In this document: positions 22,495 through 34,752 of the stretch, in pieces
Layout: each line of letters begins with the position of its first letter
Position numbering within the stretch: the stretch's first letter is position 1
Assembly (NCBI GenBank): GCA_002633025.1
Contig: NMRB01001311.1
Span: 22,299-86,298, forward strand
Length of the DNA: 64,000 bases
Reading direction: 5' to 3'
DNA from: Notospermus geniculatus
Lineage: Eukaryota > Nemertea > Pilidiophora > Heteronemertea > Lineidae
Notes under the pieces: generated by a model
What the model was told of the DNA's origin: nothing
Seen by the model: the letters and a program-made list of their open reading frames with translations, nothing else
Database searches by the model: none
Position numbers and translations under genes: made by a program

Positions 22495-23397
22495 TAGGGG
22501 AGACCGGGGCTGGTTGTAACAGGGGTAGGTTGTAACAGAGCTAATATTTCCTTGAATATCCACTGGGAAGGGCTGAGTTTCCTCACGTATATTGACATTG
22601 ATACCGGCCACCTTTGTACCAAAGGGCATCTGAATGTCCGAATTGACTTTCCAAAAAATCGACAAAAAACGTTTTTAGTACATGAAAGTAAAAAATGACC
22701 TGATCAGAAAATCTGTTCTGCTTCACTGCCTGTGCAGTTTTAGAAGTTTGTTTGGATACTATTTGAATAATGATGTAAAGCCTGTACAACTGGTCCAGAG
22801 TGATAAGGCCCACTTCCACATGCTTTGGTATTGCAGCCCACATTTGACCTGAACTATAGGTGGGGTTGGTTGTAACAAACATGGTAACATCGTCACCCTG
22901 CTAAGATATTTGCCTATCTCACTTTTTCAGGTTTTGATAAAATGGCAAAAAACCAAATTGCTTACCTCACCACTTGGAGATAGGCAAAATTAAGGTTTTC
23001 ATCAATCCTCACCCCTCATCCTATAGACTGTTCAATCGATTATTTTTTGTAAGAAGAACGGATTTGCTGTGTTTAGAAGTTTATTTAGGAGACAAATACC
23101 CGTGTCGTTTTGAAAAACACATGAAGAAGTAAAGGGAAATTTGCCATGCTCACTTTATGAGATGTGTTACAACCAACCCCGAAATTTTTTGACGGGGCAG
23201 GTGGTACCACTCGACTTTGGACCCATTTTTCAGAGACATGGATAGAGATGGCTAAACTTTGTTTAGTGCACAAGTGACCATTGATATCAAATATTCAAAA
23301 GACCAAGCAGGTTATGAATACCTCCTGTAATTAGGAAGTAATCGACCTCAAAAGAAAAAGTGTTACAACCAGCCCCGGTCTCCCCTACTTGTAAATA
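22495..23397. mobile_element. 903-bp TIR transposon with GGTTGTAACA repeats
   Basis: TAGGGGAGACCGGGGCTGGT at the left is exactly inverted at the right end, with 27 bp of perfect terminal repeat followed by GGTTGTAAC words. TA at each tip would fit a TA target duplication, as in Tc1/mariner-type elements. No transposase frame is intact, so it is non-autonomous. Confidence 0.8.
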
Positions 23398-23764
23398 CTT
23401 CTAGAAGTCTTATGAATTTTACCTCCATGTACAGCCAGAAATAGCGGTGCCATTAAAGAACCCTAGAAGAGAGGATCTGAGAAGTCAAGGTTGGTACTAC
23501 CCACTCGCCAAATCGCCATTGGCTACCAGCAGTGCACTTCATTTTGGCTAATAATATTCATGACTGGCTCCAACCAAGGGACTAACTACGCTGTCGGCGA
23601 ATTGACCCGACTTACTACGTACATTTTGTAATGCATTTTTGTAGTCCGTCTTACTGCTGCTAGGTGGCTCCCTTTATGCCGACAGTCAAGTAATGCATTT
23701 GAGATCTAATACCGTGCTGCTTTAATGACATTACCGGATAGCAAACCTATGATTTCAGTTTTGC

Positions 23765-24081
23765 TTAAAGGTGCTCTAGTTCGAATTGTAAACATTACGG
23801 TTTGTTTATTTACATGGTTGATTATAATAGTTATTTTTCCTCGGACAGGTGGCAACACCACGTATACCAAAACATTAATGTTACCGGTATCTATTTTTAC
23901 ATGTATATCTATCTTGATAAATATTCTTGTAACTGAAATATATTTATGATTTTACGCTCAAAAACAAACAAAAAGTTGTGAATGGCGAGATTTAATTCGA
24001 TTTTATCTGATTTGTTAGTACCAGAAGTTGACAACAGGTGGCACACCGTAATGTTTACAATTCGAACTAGAGCACCTTTAA
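23765..24081. mobile_element. MITE with 35-bp perfect TIR and TTAA flanks
   Basis: AGGTGCTCTAGTTCGAATTG continues for about 35 bp and is exactly inverted at 24042-24077. TTAA lies at 23765-23768 and 24078-24081. TTAA duplications are typical of piggyBac-type elements. The interior is AT-rich with no supported gene. Confidence 0.75.
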
Positions 24082-24836
24082 AACCCTTCAGGGAAAAATG
24101 GAAAAATATCAGAAGACTTCACTCAGGTGCTAAAGGGTTAATAGGTTACCTTGGAAATATCACTTTATTACAATCAATCAACGAATATTGTCATCGGCAT
24201 GAGATTACACGAGTGGGAGTGGTTTTCTATTAATATTGAATGGATTTACCCCATGTTATCATTAAACGTAGAACACGCATGCTACTCTGATGAGCATGTG
24301 TTCCACACTAATACACATGCGTCCATGTGCATGCGTTTATATCGCATGGTGCAGTTTAGTGGTGCATGTACGATATGGTTTAAAAGTGCACGAGTGGAAA
24401 TGCGTGTCATAAATGTTATCGTTTACTCTCATGGGGTTTTTTATAGAGATTTATCTCAACACATGGAATTATGATTAATGGTCTAATAAATTGTACAATA
24501 ACAGATGGCGGCGAAATCTTGTTAGCGGTGTCAAGTTGACTCACACACTGAATCAACCGAGGTCCAGACAATGACCACAGCAGGAGCGGCGAGACAGGAC
24601 CAGAGATGCCGGTGTAATAGAATCTAATGCCCCTGATACAGGATTTCCCCCCAACAATACGTTTACCGATTAAGCGGCAACATTGAATTGGACTCAAGAG
24701 AGAACAAGACCCTTAATCCTGTGACAAAAGGGGCACATCAGGAAGACAGAGATCAGATTCTATCACAGCGGTTTTTTACCAAATTCTAGCTGTGACCTAC
24801 ATGTATGTATGTAATGTAGCCAACTTCCCAGGTTAA
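24082..24836. other. No gene recognised
   Basis: Short frames only. ACATGCGT-type words are frequent at 24280-24330. Confidence 0.35.
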
Positions 24837-24898
24837 CAGGGCCGTATTTAGTGGGGGGGGGGCAGGGGCAGTTGCTTCCCAGAGCCAACCAAAAAACG

Positions 24899-25164
24899 CA
24901 GGGCCGTAGCTAGCTTTTTTCTGCTAGGGGGGCATTTTAAGCAGATGTGCTCAATGGACGTGGGCTTTGCCTTCGAGCGACCCCAGAAAAATTTTGAGAA
25001 TTAGAAGCTCTGAGATGCGATTTGAAGTCAATTTCCTGTGCTCTGAGATACGAACAAAAATGATCTTTTATCCCATTTGATTTTGCTGAAAAAAATGTTT
25101 TTGAACAATTGGGCTGGGGGGGGGGGCATTTGCCCCCCCTGTCCCTACGCTAGATACGGCCCTG
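24899..25164. mobile_element. hAT-like G-rich element
   Basis: CAGGGCCGTAGCTAGC and GCTAGATACGGCCCTG are inverted ends, with G-runs inside and AAAATTTTGAGAATTAGAAG as in the 8258-8984 element (AAAATTTGAAAATCTAGATG). A second left end (CAGGGCCGTATTTAG) at 24837 suggests a truncated neighbour or nesting. No 8-bp duplication was found. Confidence 0.6.
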
Positions 25165-25721
25165 AATCGTGAATGGCCCTGGTAAATTCATTGAGGAAGT
25201 GGTCTTCTATTGAGGAAAGATAGGCTATTCCGCAGGAAAAGGGTTTGGACACTTTTGCAGTGTAATGGGTTTGTAATGGGTCCATTCAAGGTCCAACACC
25301 TTTTGATGGCAGCTTCTTCCTGCATCACATGAAGACAGCCAAGCCTCTTCTGTGGGTGAAAATGACATATTGTCGACTCTAAAATGTCAACTTTTCATAC
25401 AGATAACTCATATTTCATATTTAATACGATGACAGATTGACATTCAGACAAAATGTTTTGAACCTACATGTACAATGTACCCAATAGGTCAGTGAGTTTC
25501 TTCTAAAAAATAATAAAGTATGCAAGTAAATCTAATACATCTAATACATTACATGTATAAAGCAAATTCGCCCGGTCCATGGAGGGAGCTGCGCAAGACC
25601 TTATTCGATTGCTCTTGATACAAGGAGTGATCTTTTCAAGGTTAAAATTTTAAAATCGGCCAAACAGCTTTAAAGCCCCACTGTATTGAATCTGAAAAAC
25701 GCAAATCATCGCCGCGATTCT

Positions 25722-26095
25722 TGACGTCAGTGCACGACGTCACGACGTGTAAAATGTACTGCGCTCCATCTGAATACATAGAGCCCTCCCTGCAGGTTTT
25801 TTCATTGTGTGCTGAAAACTAGGCCTTGATTCTCGGAAATACGCATCAGGCAGGCATTTTGGGGACCTTCACGATGCTATGAGACCTCGACCAGCATTCT
25901 CCCAACACTTTGAAAATCCAGCAAAATTCAATACTGTGGGGCTTTAAGTAGTGTTTTTCAGTGAAATTGCATCAAATTCAAAAGCAATGACGTCACAAAC
26001 GTTCTGTTACATCATGCATGTCATCATCGTTGACGTCTGATATCTGCATGACGTAATGACGTCATCACGTCACTGAGGTACGTCAGCAGCTGGGC
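25722..26095. promoter_or_regulatory. Cluster of CRE/ATF-type sites
   Basis: Perfect TGACGTCA occurs at 25722, 25988 and 26057, with variants TGACGTAA (26049), TGACGTCT and ACGTCAC around them. The density is far above the surroundings. It could be an enhancer or part of an unrecognised repeat. Confidence 0.4.
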
Positions 26096-27165
26096 TAAAT
26101 GTCCACAAAGTACCGTATCTTATACAATAACACAAACCCGGTTTACCGGATACTAAAGCTAGTGTCTAATAAAGTATGCAAGTAATGTTGAATTCTGGTC
26201 CAATTTGCATACATGGCCAGCACTGCAGAAGTTCAATATAAACCGACAAAGCAGAGATAAGTCAAATCCAGAATAAATCCACTATTATTGCCAAAATTGA
26301 GACCCCACTCAAATATGCAGACACCGGTGGATTTTCCAGGTCAGTGATTCCAAAAGACTATCAAGACATTATCATGGCATTATGTCAATGTCAAATTTTT
26401 TTTGGCAGGATTTATTCAAAGGTGACATTGGACACTCGATGAAGATGGAACTACCACGAGTCACATTCTTGGGAAACAGGCAATTGTACTGAACAATAGG
26501 AACTGTAGAAGATCTGAAGCAAAGGACAATACATGTAAATCGGGCACGTGCCGTCATTTTGCCTAATATATGCCGAGAATAACCAAATGTAGACTTCAGG
26601 ATACCGGCGAAGAAAATTTCTGACAAATCCACAATTGTTCCAATTTGGAGGTGGAAACTGAATGGCTGGTTCAGAAAATTACCTACCTGTACAAATTACA
26701 CGTTTATCCGAAAAATTTGTCAGAATTTGGTAATCCAGCGAGGAGAGAAGCAATGTATCGACGTCCTTTGTGGTTGAGAGGCAAGAGATGAGGAGCGGTC
26801 CATTCAATAGGAGGGGAGACAGGGAGGCTACATTAGCTACCATACAAGGCAATATTGATTTTATACGCTGTTGGCGTGCGCACATCAACATACTGGAATA
26901 ATTACCTCGTCAAAAAATTTATCAATTTTCCTAGTGTGACTTTTTACGTGTGTTATTTTAATGTCAAATCGATGAAATGTGTATTATTTGGATTTTTTAA
27001 TGAAAGACCTCAAACGATAATGAAGGGTACAAAAGGTATGAGTCACCGAGTCATCCAGGTTAATTGGTGTAGTGCAAGAGAACACAGGGCAAGAAAGCGG
27101 GAAGCCATGGGTTCAAAGTCTGGATAGATGTTTACAGTCGGGCGCCACAATTCTGTGCGTGGTTG
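26096..27165. other. No gene recognised
   Basis: Short frames without splice support on either strand. Confidence 0.3.
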
Positions 27166-27182
27166 CTATGAAAGCGGGCACA

Positions 27183-27240
27183 GGGCCGACGCAGCCGGGG
27201 GGGGGGGGGGTACCCCCCCCCCAATAATCGTGGGTGATGT
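27183..27240. repeat. Poly-G/poly-C inverted tract
   Basis: CAGGGCCGACGCAGCC leads into a G-run and GTAC followed by a C-run, forming a G/C hairpin. The start resembles the hAT-like element ends, but no right end was identified. Confidence 0.5.
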
Positions 27241-28281
27241 GCCCTTTTTGGTTGGGGGTGCCCTTTTGAAATGGGCACGCAAATCCCAAAAGGGCACTAT
27301 TGCACGCCCCTCCAAGTGTTATGTCCATTGTCACCCGCCCAGATGCCAAGAAATATCAGACTATAACCTTAACTTTAAGGCCGGGTTTATTTGCACAGCA
27401 GCTGTGTATGCAAGGCAGGTTATAGCGCTTGGAGGCACAGCTGCTGTGCGTCCAATACGTACGGATTTTCTTATGTGCACAGCAGATCCGCATACTGTAT
27501 AATAACAGACTCCGCCTACTTTCGCTGTAATAAGGACGGGAATTGTCTCGGATAGAAAGCTGTGATTCCAAACAGCATGGTGGTGCTTGCTCGCGTGGGG
27601 GGTTACCAAATCCAATTTCTCCTTTTGGTAAAGACACAAACCTGTTCATTTTTAGCTCAATAGATCGGCGTTTTTTAATGGGCAAGTGCCCTTATGTGCA
27701 TGGCGAGATGTTTTTGACCTACATGTAATCTGCCCAGGGTACCACTCTTCAAACATTTTGTCACCACCTCTGTAATTACACTTGACGGAAAGGGCAGGTA
27801 GCCTATTGTCGTATCCAAACCCTAATTTGGGTTAGGGTCACGCAGTAATTAGGCCTAGCCCTGATTAGGGTCATCTGGACCTAATCTGTCATACTGTATG
27901 ACGGCGGAAGCTTATGTGCTTGTCGAAAGGCGTGAGCTCGGCAGGCAACGAACTTAGTGATAAAATCTTGCTGCTCATCATCGCCAGGGCCTTCTGAAAA
28001 TCACTTTGTTTCGCAGTCCCCCTCCACGTCATTTTTTTCTGCGGCCGGGTTTCTAGCAAACATGTTTGCCAAGTAGATTATTCATTCTAATTTCCTAATT
28101 TTCCTGGATGACACAAACACCCTGAAAATTGCCCACTAAAATTGCCTAACAAGGACTACGCCCCGTCCGCTAATTTTTTTCCCTGGGCCGTTCGGTGGAT
28201 TCCGAGTACTTTCAGTAAACAAAAAAAGCAGAAAGCAAAAAAAGCAAAAAGAAAAAGACAGGAAAAGCGGCGAAAAAAAAT
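27241..28281. other. No gene recognised
   Basis: CACAGCAGCTGTG and CACAGCTGCTGTG, at 27395 and 27437, form an inverted pair. CTAATTWGGGTTAGGGTCA words recur at 27820-27880. Nothing else is supportable. Confidence 0.3.
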
Positions 28282-28354
28282 GCCCCAGTCGGGAGTCGAA
28301 CCGGGGACCTGCGGTGTATAATGCGAACGCTCTACCCGATTGAGCTACCGAGAC
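28282..28354 (-). tRNA. tRNA-like gene or tRNA pseudogene with oligo-T terminator
   Basis: On the minus strand a 73-nt sequence starts GTCTCGGTAGCTCAATCGG and contains a perfect B-box GGTTCGACTCC. The seven acceptor positions can all pair (three G-U), and the D-stem GCTC/GAGC is perfect. An eight-T run follows the 3' end, as expected for an RNA polymerase III terminator. The T-stem has two mismatches and the anticodon stem three, so I favour a pseudogene or SINE head. The formal anticodon would be UAU. Protein frames across it are artefacts. Confidence 0.45.
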
Positions 28355-28631
28355 ATCTGGCACCGACGGCGGTACATCGAGACATGCTTATCGGTGGGCA
28401 TGAATATTAATTAGCTGAACGTGCATGCAAGAAAATTATTCGTACTGCGTACACAGCAGTTAGCTGTGCAAATAACCACTTCGTAACTTTAAATAGCCTT
28501 AGGGACTTTTTACACCATCTCCTAATCACACTCAGTTTTGCATCATGCTCATTGTTAGTTACATGTATTACCTTGTTAAATGACAGTTCCACCTTTGGGT
28601 CTGCAGTGCCCATTCGGAGCAGTCCTCTGGA

Positions 28632-28946
28632 TAGTCTCGCACAACCAGCCCCGCGGTCATACTCCGAGGTCGTTAGACCGAGGGTCTGGCACGGAACGCA
28701 ATTCTCATTGTAGTGACCTCATTTCGATGATTCGAAATGGGGTCAGCTTCGCTGATTGGCTAGTCACTACCAATGTATTATGCATGCATGCATGAAGTGC
28801 AGTGTAGTTGTGTTCTACGTCATCAGTTGTAGGTAGATTGTCCGCCATGATGGTTGTACAATGTTACAAGTCAAAGTAACCATACGGACCAGACTCTAAA
28901 ATTGGAAATTTATTGGAAATTGCAAGAGTCTGGTGGCACGAGACTA
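28632..28946. mobile_element. 315-bp TIR element with 9-bp target duplication
   Basis: TAGTCTCGCACAACCAG and its imperfect inverse CTGGTGGCACGAGACTA form the ends. The flanks TCCTCTGGA (28623-28631) and TGCTCTGGA (28947-28955) match in 8 of 9 positions. A 9-bp duplication would fit a Mutator-like element. Confidence 0.65.
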
Positions 28947-29409
28947 TGCTCTGGATACTTGGTACTGGATACCGTCCGCTTAGTATGTATATGATGGTAG
29001 TCGTACCCATATTAGTGCAATACCAATGACCATTCACAACACCATTCTACTGCAGAAAACTCTAGAAATCACAGTTTTGCATGATATTGCAAAAAAAGAA
29101 CATTTCATTTCTCATTCATTGATTACAGCAGAATTTTGAGTGGCATGTTAATATAACAGGACAAAAATGCAGCGCCATGCGAATATTAATATTGACTATG
29201 GAACTCTTGTGTTTTTACAGCAATTAAAAATAATTATGATGTGTAATGAAAGAGTTGATAAAAATGCATTTCATAATACAGAGGATATAGAAACGCTTGG
29301 CATGTGGACCAAACTTGGATGCGGAGGTACATGTAGCTGGATGTAAAGAGGGACCTACATGTATGTATCAAGTAGGAAGCCTTTGTAGGAAGCAGCTCGA
29401 GGGAGCAGA

Positions 29410-31045
29410 AAATAAAAGGAAATTTCTTTCTACACTTCAGAAGGTGGGCACGGCGTTAATCCATAAAGTCAAGAATTGCAAAATGAAAAGAAATTTTTTC
29501 TACATTTCAGAAGGTAGGCTGTGGGGCATGGTGTTAAACCATAGTCTAGAATCGCAAAATAAAACGAAACTTCTTTCTACATTTCAGAAGGTGGGTGCAT
29601 GGTGTTAATCCATATTCTAGAATTGCAAAATAAAAGGAGACTTCTTTCTACATTTCAGAAGGTACATGTAGGCATGGTGTTAATCCATAGTCTAGAATTG
29701 CAAAATATATTTCTTTCTACATTTCAGAAGGTAGGCATGGTGTTAATCAATAGTCCAGAATCGCAAAATACCGGTAAAAGGAAATTTTTCTTCCTACATT
29801 TCAGAAGGTGGGCATGGTGTTAATAGTCCATAGTCTAGAATTGCAAATTAAAAGGAAATTTCTTTCTACAATGCAGATTTCAGTGGGTGGGCATGGTGTT
29901 AATCCATAGTAGAATCGCAAAATACAGTACGCTGCACAATTGACCTCCCTACTGTGCCGCGCACCATCCGCATACCACATGCAGTCATGCACGTACCATC
30001 CTCGTATCTTCCGAGGACGTGGCGCGGCATCATGGAAGGCACGCAATGAAGACGTAACGTCACGCACCCGTACCATACGCGATGAACTGAAGCCTACATT
30101 CCATGTCACGTTTGGGGAAGGTACGCGGATACAGGGAGGTCAGTTGTGCAACAAACTGTAAAAGGAAATTTCTTTCTACATTTCAGAAGGTGGGCGCATG
30201 GTGTTAATCCATAGTCTAATCGCAAAATAAAAGGAAATTTCTCTACATTTCAGAAGGTGGGCATGGTGTTAATCCATAGTCTAATCGCAAAATAAAAGGA
30301 AATTTCTTTCTACATTTCAGAAGGTGGGCATGGTGTTAATCCATATTCTAGAATTCCAAAATAAAAGGAAATTTCTTTCTACACTTCAGAAGGTTAGGGC
30401 ATGGGTGTTAATCCATATAGTCCAGAATCGCAAAATACCGGGTAAAAGGAAATTTTAAGCTAAGTTTTTGAAGCTGCACGAATGGTGTTGATCCATTATC
30501 TAGAATCGGAAAATTTCTTCCAACATGTATGTTTTCGAAGCTGGGCATATGTGTGGTGTTATTCCATAATCTAGAATCGGAAAATGAAAGAATTTTCTCC
30601 CTATGTTTTAGAACCAGTACCGGTATGTATATTTGTTAATCCATAATCTAGAATCGAAAAATGGAAGGAATTTCTTTTGTCCTGTTATAGGAGCAGCTTG
30701 TATGGAGTTTTTATCCATAATCTAGAATTGGAAAATGAATGAAATGTAAGTTCCACCTATGTTTTAGAAGCTGCACGTATGGTGTCAAAAGATATAGAAT
30801 CGGAAAAAAAGAAAATTAGTTTCTTCCTACGTGTTTGGTCTTAATCCATAATCTAGAATCAAAAAATAAGAAAATACTTCTTCTATATTTTAGAAGTTAC
30901 ACATATGGTCTAATAATCCACAATCAAATCGGAAAATGAAAGAAAAGATGTTCCTATTCTTTAGAACCTGTGCATGGTGTTTAATCCATAATCTAGAATC
31001 GGAAAATTCCTCCAGTCGAGAAGCTCACCTGGGGTGTTAGTCCAT
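29410..31045. repeat. Satellite of ~66-70-bp units
   Basis: About 20 units with AGGAAATTTCTTTCTACATT, TCAGAAGGTGGGCATGGTG, TTAATCCATAGTCTAGAAT and CGCAAAATAAA. Units become more diverged to the right (after 30450 GAAGCTG replaces GAAGGTG). Interrupted at 29932-30151 by a transposon. Confidence 0.9.
29932..30151. mobile_element. GC-rich MITE inside the satellite
   Basis: GCTGCACAATTGACCTCCCT and AGGGAGGTCAGTTGTGCAAC are inverted ends 220 bp apart, and the arms (CGCGCACCATCCGC region) partly pair. Satellite units resume on both sides, so it is a younger insertion. Confidence 0.8.
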
Positions 31046-31307
31046 TATCATAACAGCAAAATAGCTTTCGATGGAAGCCATGATTAGTTCTTTGAAGATT
31101 AATACATGGAAGAAGAGACAGGCAATTTTATTATAATAACAGCTTAGGTTTAGGTTTGGAAAAAACACACACAGACAAGTGATTAGAAATTGACAATAAT
31201 ATTATTTTTAATAACGTGATAATTTGGGACAGGATTAGCTTCCAGGGATTACCAAGACAAAGGCGGAATTTCAAATACTTAATTTTAATTACACACAAGG
31301 GAGTAAG

Positions 31308-31558
31308 AAATAAATTGGAAAAAAAGAAGTCGGAAAATTTTGCAATTTTGCGCGAATTTTTCAATTTCTCAAATTGAGATAGAATTTTTTTCCATTTTTG
31401 AGAAATTTTCTTAAAATGATGTGACATTTTGCTTGATTTTTTGGGCGATATTTCTCAGATTGGGAAAAACTTTTACCCCAATTTAAGAAATTGTAAAATT
31501 CGCACAAAATGCCAAAATTTCCCACTTCTTTTTTTCCAGTTTTATTTCTTACCTCTTT
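31308..31558. mobile_element. AT-rich hairpin MITE, third family member
   Basis: GGAGTAAGAAATAAATTGGA pairs with CCAGTTTTATTTCTTACCTC. Inner arms with AAATTTTGC-type words also pair. Same family as 39488-39754 and 50657-50922. Confidence 0.8.
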
Positions 31559-31884
31559 ACACTTTTTAGGAAGCTAATTTCGATGTGTTTAGAATACATG
31601 CTTGTCATGCTGTTTGGTTTAAATGGCTTTATATTATTAACCTGATGGAGGAAACCGATGCACAGACAAACTCAGAATGGATGAATTTGTCTGCAACTTC
31701 TGAATGTCAACTCTTTTGTCATAGTTCGGTAGAAAGGGTATAGACTTATTTTCCACTTTTGTTAATGATCATAAACCGGTGGAAAGAATGCCAAGTCACA
31801 TAGTCCATCAGACCCCAAAATTCCAAATATTGGTATCATCCTGGGGGGGGGGGGCAAAGTCTACCATGGTTTTTTGAATGGATC

Positions 31885-32232
31885 TATCCCTATCATAGAT
31901 ATGATCTCCATTGANCTATCATAGTTGTGATCCCCATTGATTACTATGTATTGCCCCCTGTCTATCATAGTTGTGATCCCCATTGATTACTATGTACTCC
32001 CCTCTGTCTATCATAGTTAAGATCCCCATTGATTACTATGTAGCCTACTGCCCTCTGTCTATCTAGTTGATGATCCCCATTGATTACTATGTACTGCCCT
32101 CTGTCTATCATAGTTACGATCCCCATTGATTACCATGTAGCCTACTGCCCTCTGTCTATCATAGTTGATGATCCCCATTGATTACTATGTACTGCCCTGT
32201 GTCTATCATAGTTATGATCTCCATACTGTATA
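31885..32232. repeat. 46-50-bp tandem array (GATCCCCATTGATTACTATG)
   Basis: About seven units with TGTCTATCATAGTT. A single n at 31915 lies inside. The array also occurs at 41436-41590, where the second copy of the duplication begins. Confidence 0.9.
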
Positions 32233-32793
32233 CAATGTATCTATGACAGAAGAAAGTTCACTCCATCAGGTCAAGTTTTTAATTGAGAACAAAAAGAAAG
32301 CCACACCATTCTGAGATTCCTAATCTTCTGCTTACGGTATTGTATTGTAATATACATTCATAAGAGAGAGAAATGGGTAAAGAGCGCCTCTTGGGGTTGT
32401 ACCGATGGAGCATAGATGCTGCGGTCCACGGGTAGATCTAAAGGAAAATTGAAAAACAGATCATGAAAGGCGAGGGATCGGTATTAGTTGAATCAAAGGA
32501 AACAAGTGACAGCATGGAGATTTTTTAAAATGCAGATGTAAAGGTGAACTGCAGTTAGCACCCAAGAACAGAAAATATTTTGAATAGTGTCGTTTGAAGT
32601 GAGATGAAACGCTGGATGGGGAGATGTGCTCCTGTATTTGAGAATGTATGACAGTTTGAACTAGACTGGGTTGCGTCCAGTGTTTTAAGGTTACCGAAAG
32701 GATCGTAGAAAGATTCCAGGGCCATCTCTATCCACAGGACATGTATATGGAATTGGCCAACACTTCAAATGTTGTGACCACAGCGGTCAACCA

Positions 32794-32909
32794 GGGCCCA
32801 TATTCATAAACCTTGCTAGGCCTAGTTACCTGCTAGAGTGCCCGGTTTGTACAGGCCAATGTACACAACTAGCAACCAAAAGCTAGCAAGGTTTTATGAA
32901 TATAGGCCC
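32794..32909. mobile_element. Hairpin MITE (GGGCCCATATTCATAAA), copy A
   Basis: GGGCCCATATTCATAAACCT pairs with AGGTTTTATGAATATAGGCC, then TTGCTAGG-type inner arms. Copy B is 42156-42279. Confidence 0.8.
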
Positions 32910-33286
32910 AGAACTCTCCATTTTCATCTTGGAATTCATACACCAGTCGCCAAACTTGGCAGCTGCAGGCGCCTATCACCTACAACAATGTACAAAGTGA
33001 ATCACATTGGATTCTTCAACAACGCACCTGCCTCTCCAAATAGACACCTTCCCTAGCATTTCATCTGCAATAGCGTCATTTGAATGTAGGGCATTCAGCT
33101 CACTCGCAAAATATCTTCAGCAGAGAAAAAGATTCCCTGTGGGCGCATGAACAGCTGACTGAACTTCAAGGTGCAGACGTAACTGCACTGAAATCACTTT
33201 GCAATCCTGGCCAGGGGCATGCACTGCTGAACTACTGTGACGTCACTTTCTCAATCTCACCAGACCTGTGCACAAGCACTCCATGA

Positions 33287-33500
33287 CTGAAATCCAAGGT
33301 GCACTGCGAGTGTGACATCACTCCTCAAATCTGGCCACGTGCATGCACTCCCTGACTGAAATTCAAGAGCACTGTGACATCACTCTTCAAATCTGGCCAG
33401 GTGCATGCACTCCCTGACTGAAATCCAAGGTGCACTATGACATCACTCTCCAAATCTGGCCAGGTGCATGCACTCCCTGACTGAAATCCAAGGTGCATGC
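33287..33500. repeat. 62-bp tandem array, copy A (about 3.5 units)
   Basis: The unit contains CACTCCCTGACTGAAATTCA and AAATCTGGCCAGGTGCATG. Copy B at 43680-44125 has about seven units, a copy-number difference between the two halves of the duplication. Confidence 0.9.
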
Positions 33501-34127
33501 TGATTGACTGTGACGACAGACAAAAAATATCACCATGTACATTTTAGAACCCTTTACATGCACTCCCTAAGTAAAATTCAATTTGCCTGCATGCCAAAAC
33601 GCTACATGTATGTTGACAGCAAGAGAACAGAGACAGCAACTGAATCACATATCAGACAATGCATTTTTCTAAAAGGAAATGCGATGACGTGGATGGACGC
33701 TGTGCCGAAAAGGCAATAATTCACAGCTGAAGCAGCGGTAAATTCCTTGAGAATGAACAGCAAACGCTATCAAAAAGAAAACCAAGCAAATGGGCAACAG
33801 ACATGTCGACAATGAACAGTTCAAACTTCGAGCAGGAAAAACATGACAAAATGGATATCACGCAAATAGACACAGTTGTCATCTGATGTAGGCCGATGTC
33901 CACGTCCATGCAGCATTATATGAAAGGAATTTCACGCTAAACTGAAACGTGCTGTTACACCTTAGCTTACGTAACACATGAATCGGCGAAGAGAAGGCGA
34001 CCAACAGCTCCATGGCTGAAAATGTTACGGAACATAAAACTGGTGGCAACGGGAAGTAAATTTCGAATGACTGCTAGAAAGGAATGGCATGCAAACATAA
34101 AATTCACCATTTCAAAGTTGAAGATCA

Positions 34128-34236
34128 GGGACCTGTTTCATAAAGTGATGTTAAGCTAATGGTACTTTAAACAAATGGAAAATGCATTGAAGTTAATGGT
34201 ACCATTAGCTTAAAGTCACTTTATGAAACAGGCCCC
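34128..34236. mobile_element. Hairpin MITE (GGRRCCTGTTTCATAAAGTGA), copy A
   Basis: CCTGTTTCATAAAGTGA pairs with TCACTTTATGAAACAGG around a short loop with AAATGGAAAATGCATTGAAG. Other members lie at 38729-38872, 44766-44870 and 49230-49344. Confidence 0.85.
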
Positions 34237-34407
34237 AGCTCTTCATCTATCAAAGTTCTAATCCTTCCATGGTTTTGCAATGAAATTGTCCAGTGTGTCA
34301 GGGTAGATGTTCCTGCACACCCATTTAGTTTGCAGCTTACCTCACCATGCTCACGGACATCGTTTCAGTTGACGGCCCTAAGAACATGTGACAGCCGAGA
34401 AATTTCC

Positions 34408-34752
34408 TTCTGAGGACATTTCATCTTCAAGAGCATTTCGTGCCAGACATTTCATCCCCAAGAACATTTCATATCAGACATTTCATCCCAAGGACATTTT
34501 TTGCCAGACATTTCATCCCAAGGACATTTCGTGCCAGGCATTTCATCCTCACCAACATTTCATACCAGACATTTCATCCCAAGGACATTTTGTGCCAGAC
34601 ATTTCATCCCAAGGACATTTCGTGTGTAGGCATTTCATCCTCACCAACATTTCGTACCAGGTATTTCATCCTCAAGAACATTTTGTACCAGGCATTTCAT
34701 CCACAAGAACATTTCGCGCCAAACATTTCACCCAAGGACATTTCGTCCACGG
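34408..34752 (+). repeat. 30-bp tandem array with long open frames, copy A
   Basis: The unit is close to ACATTTCATCCCAAGGACAT + TTCGTGCCAG (30 bp, ten codons), with some 33-36-bp variants. Because the unit is a multiple of three and stop-poor, plus-strand frames of 123 and 165 codons stay open. The peptide would repeat FHPKDISCQ-like blocks. No start context or splicing supports a gene. Confidence 0.85.

Noticed and set aside
29410-31045. CRISPR-like array (regular ~66-70-bp units)
   Set aside because: There are no constant repeats separated by unique spacers; whole units diverge together, and the DNA is eukaryotic.
34326-34376. Minus-strand mini first exon MSVSMV before GTAAGC
   Set aside because: Seven codons only, and the equivalent place in copy B has a deletion that removes it.
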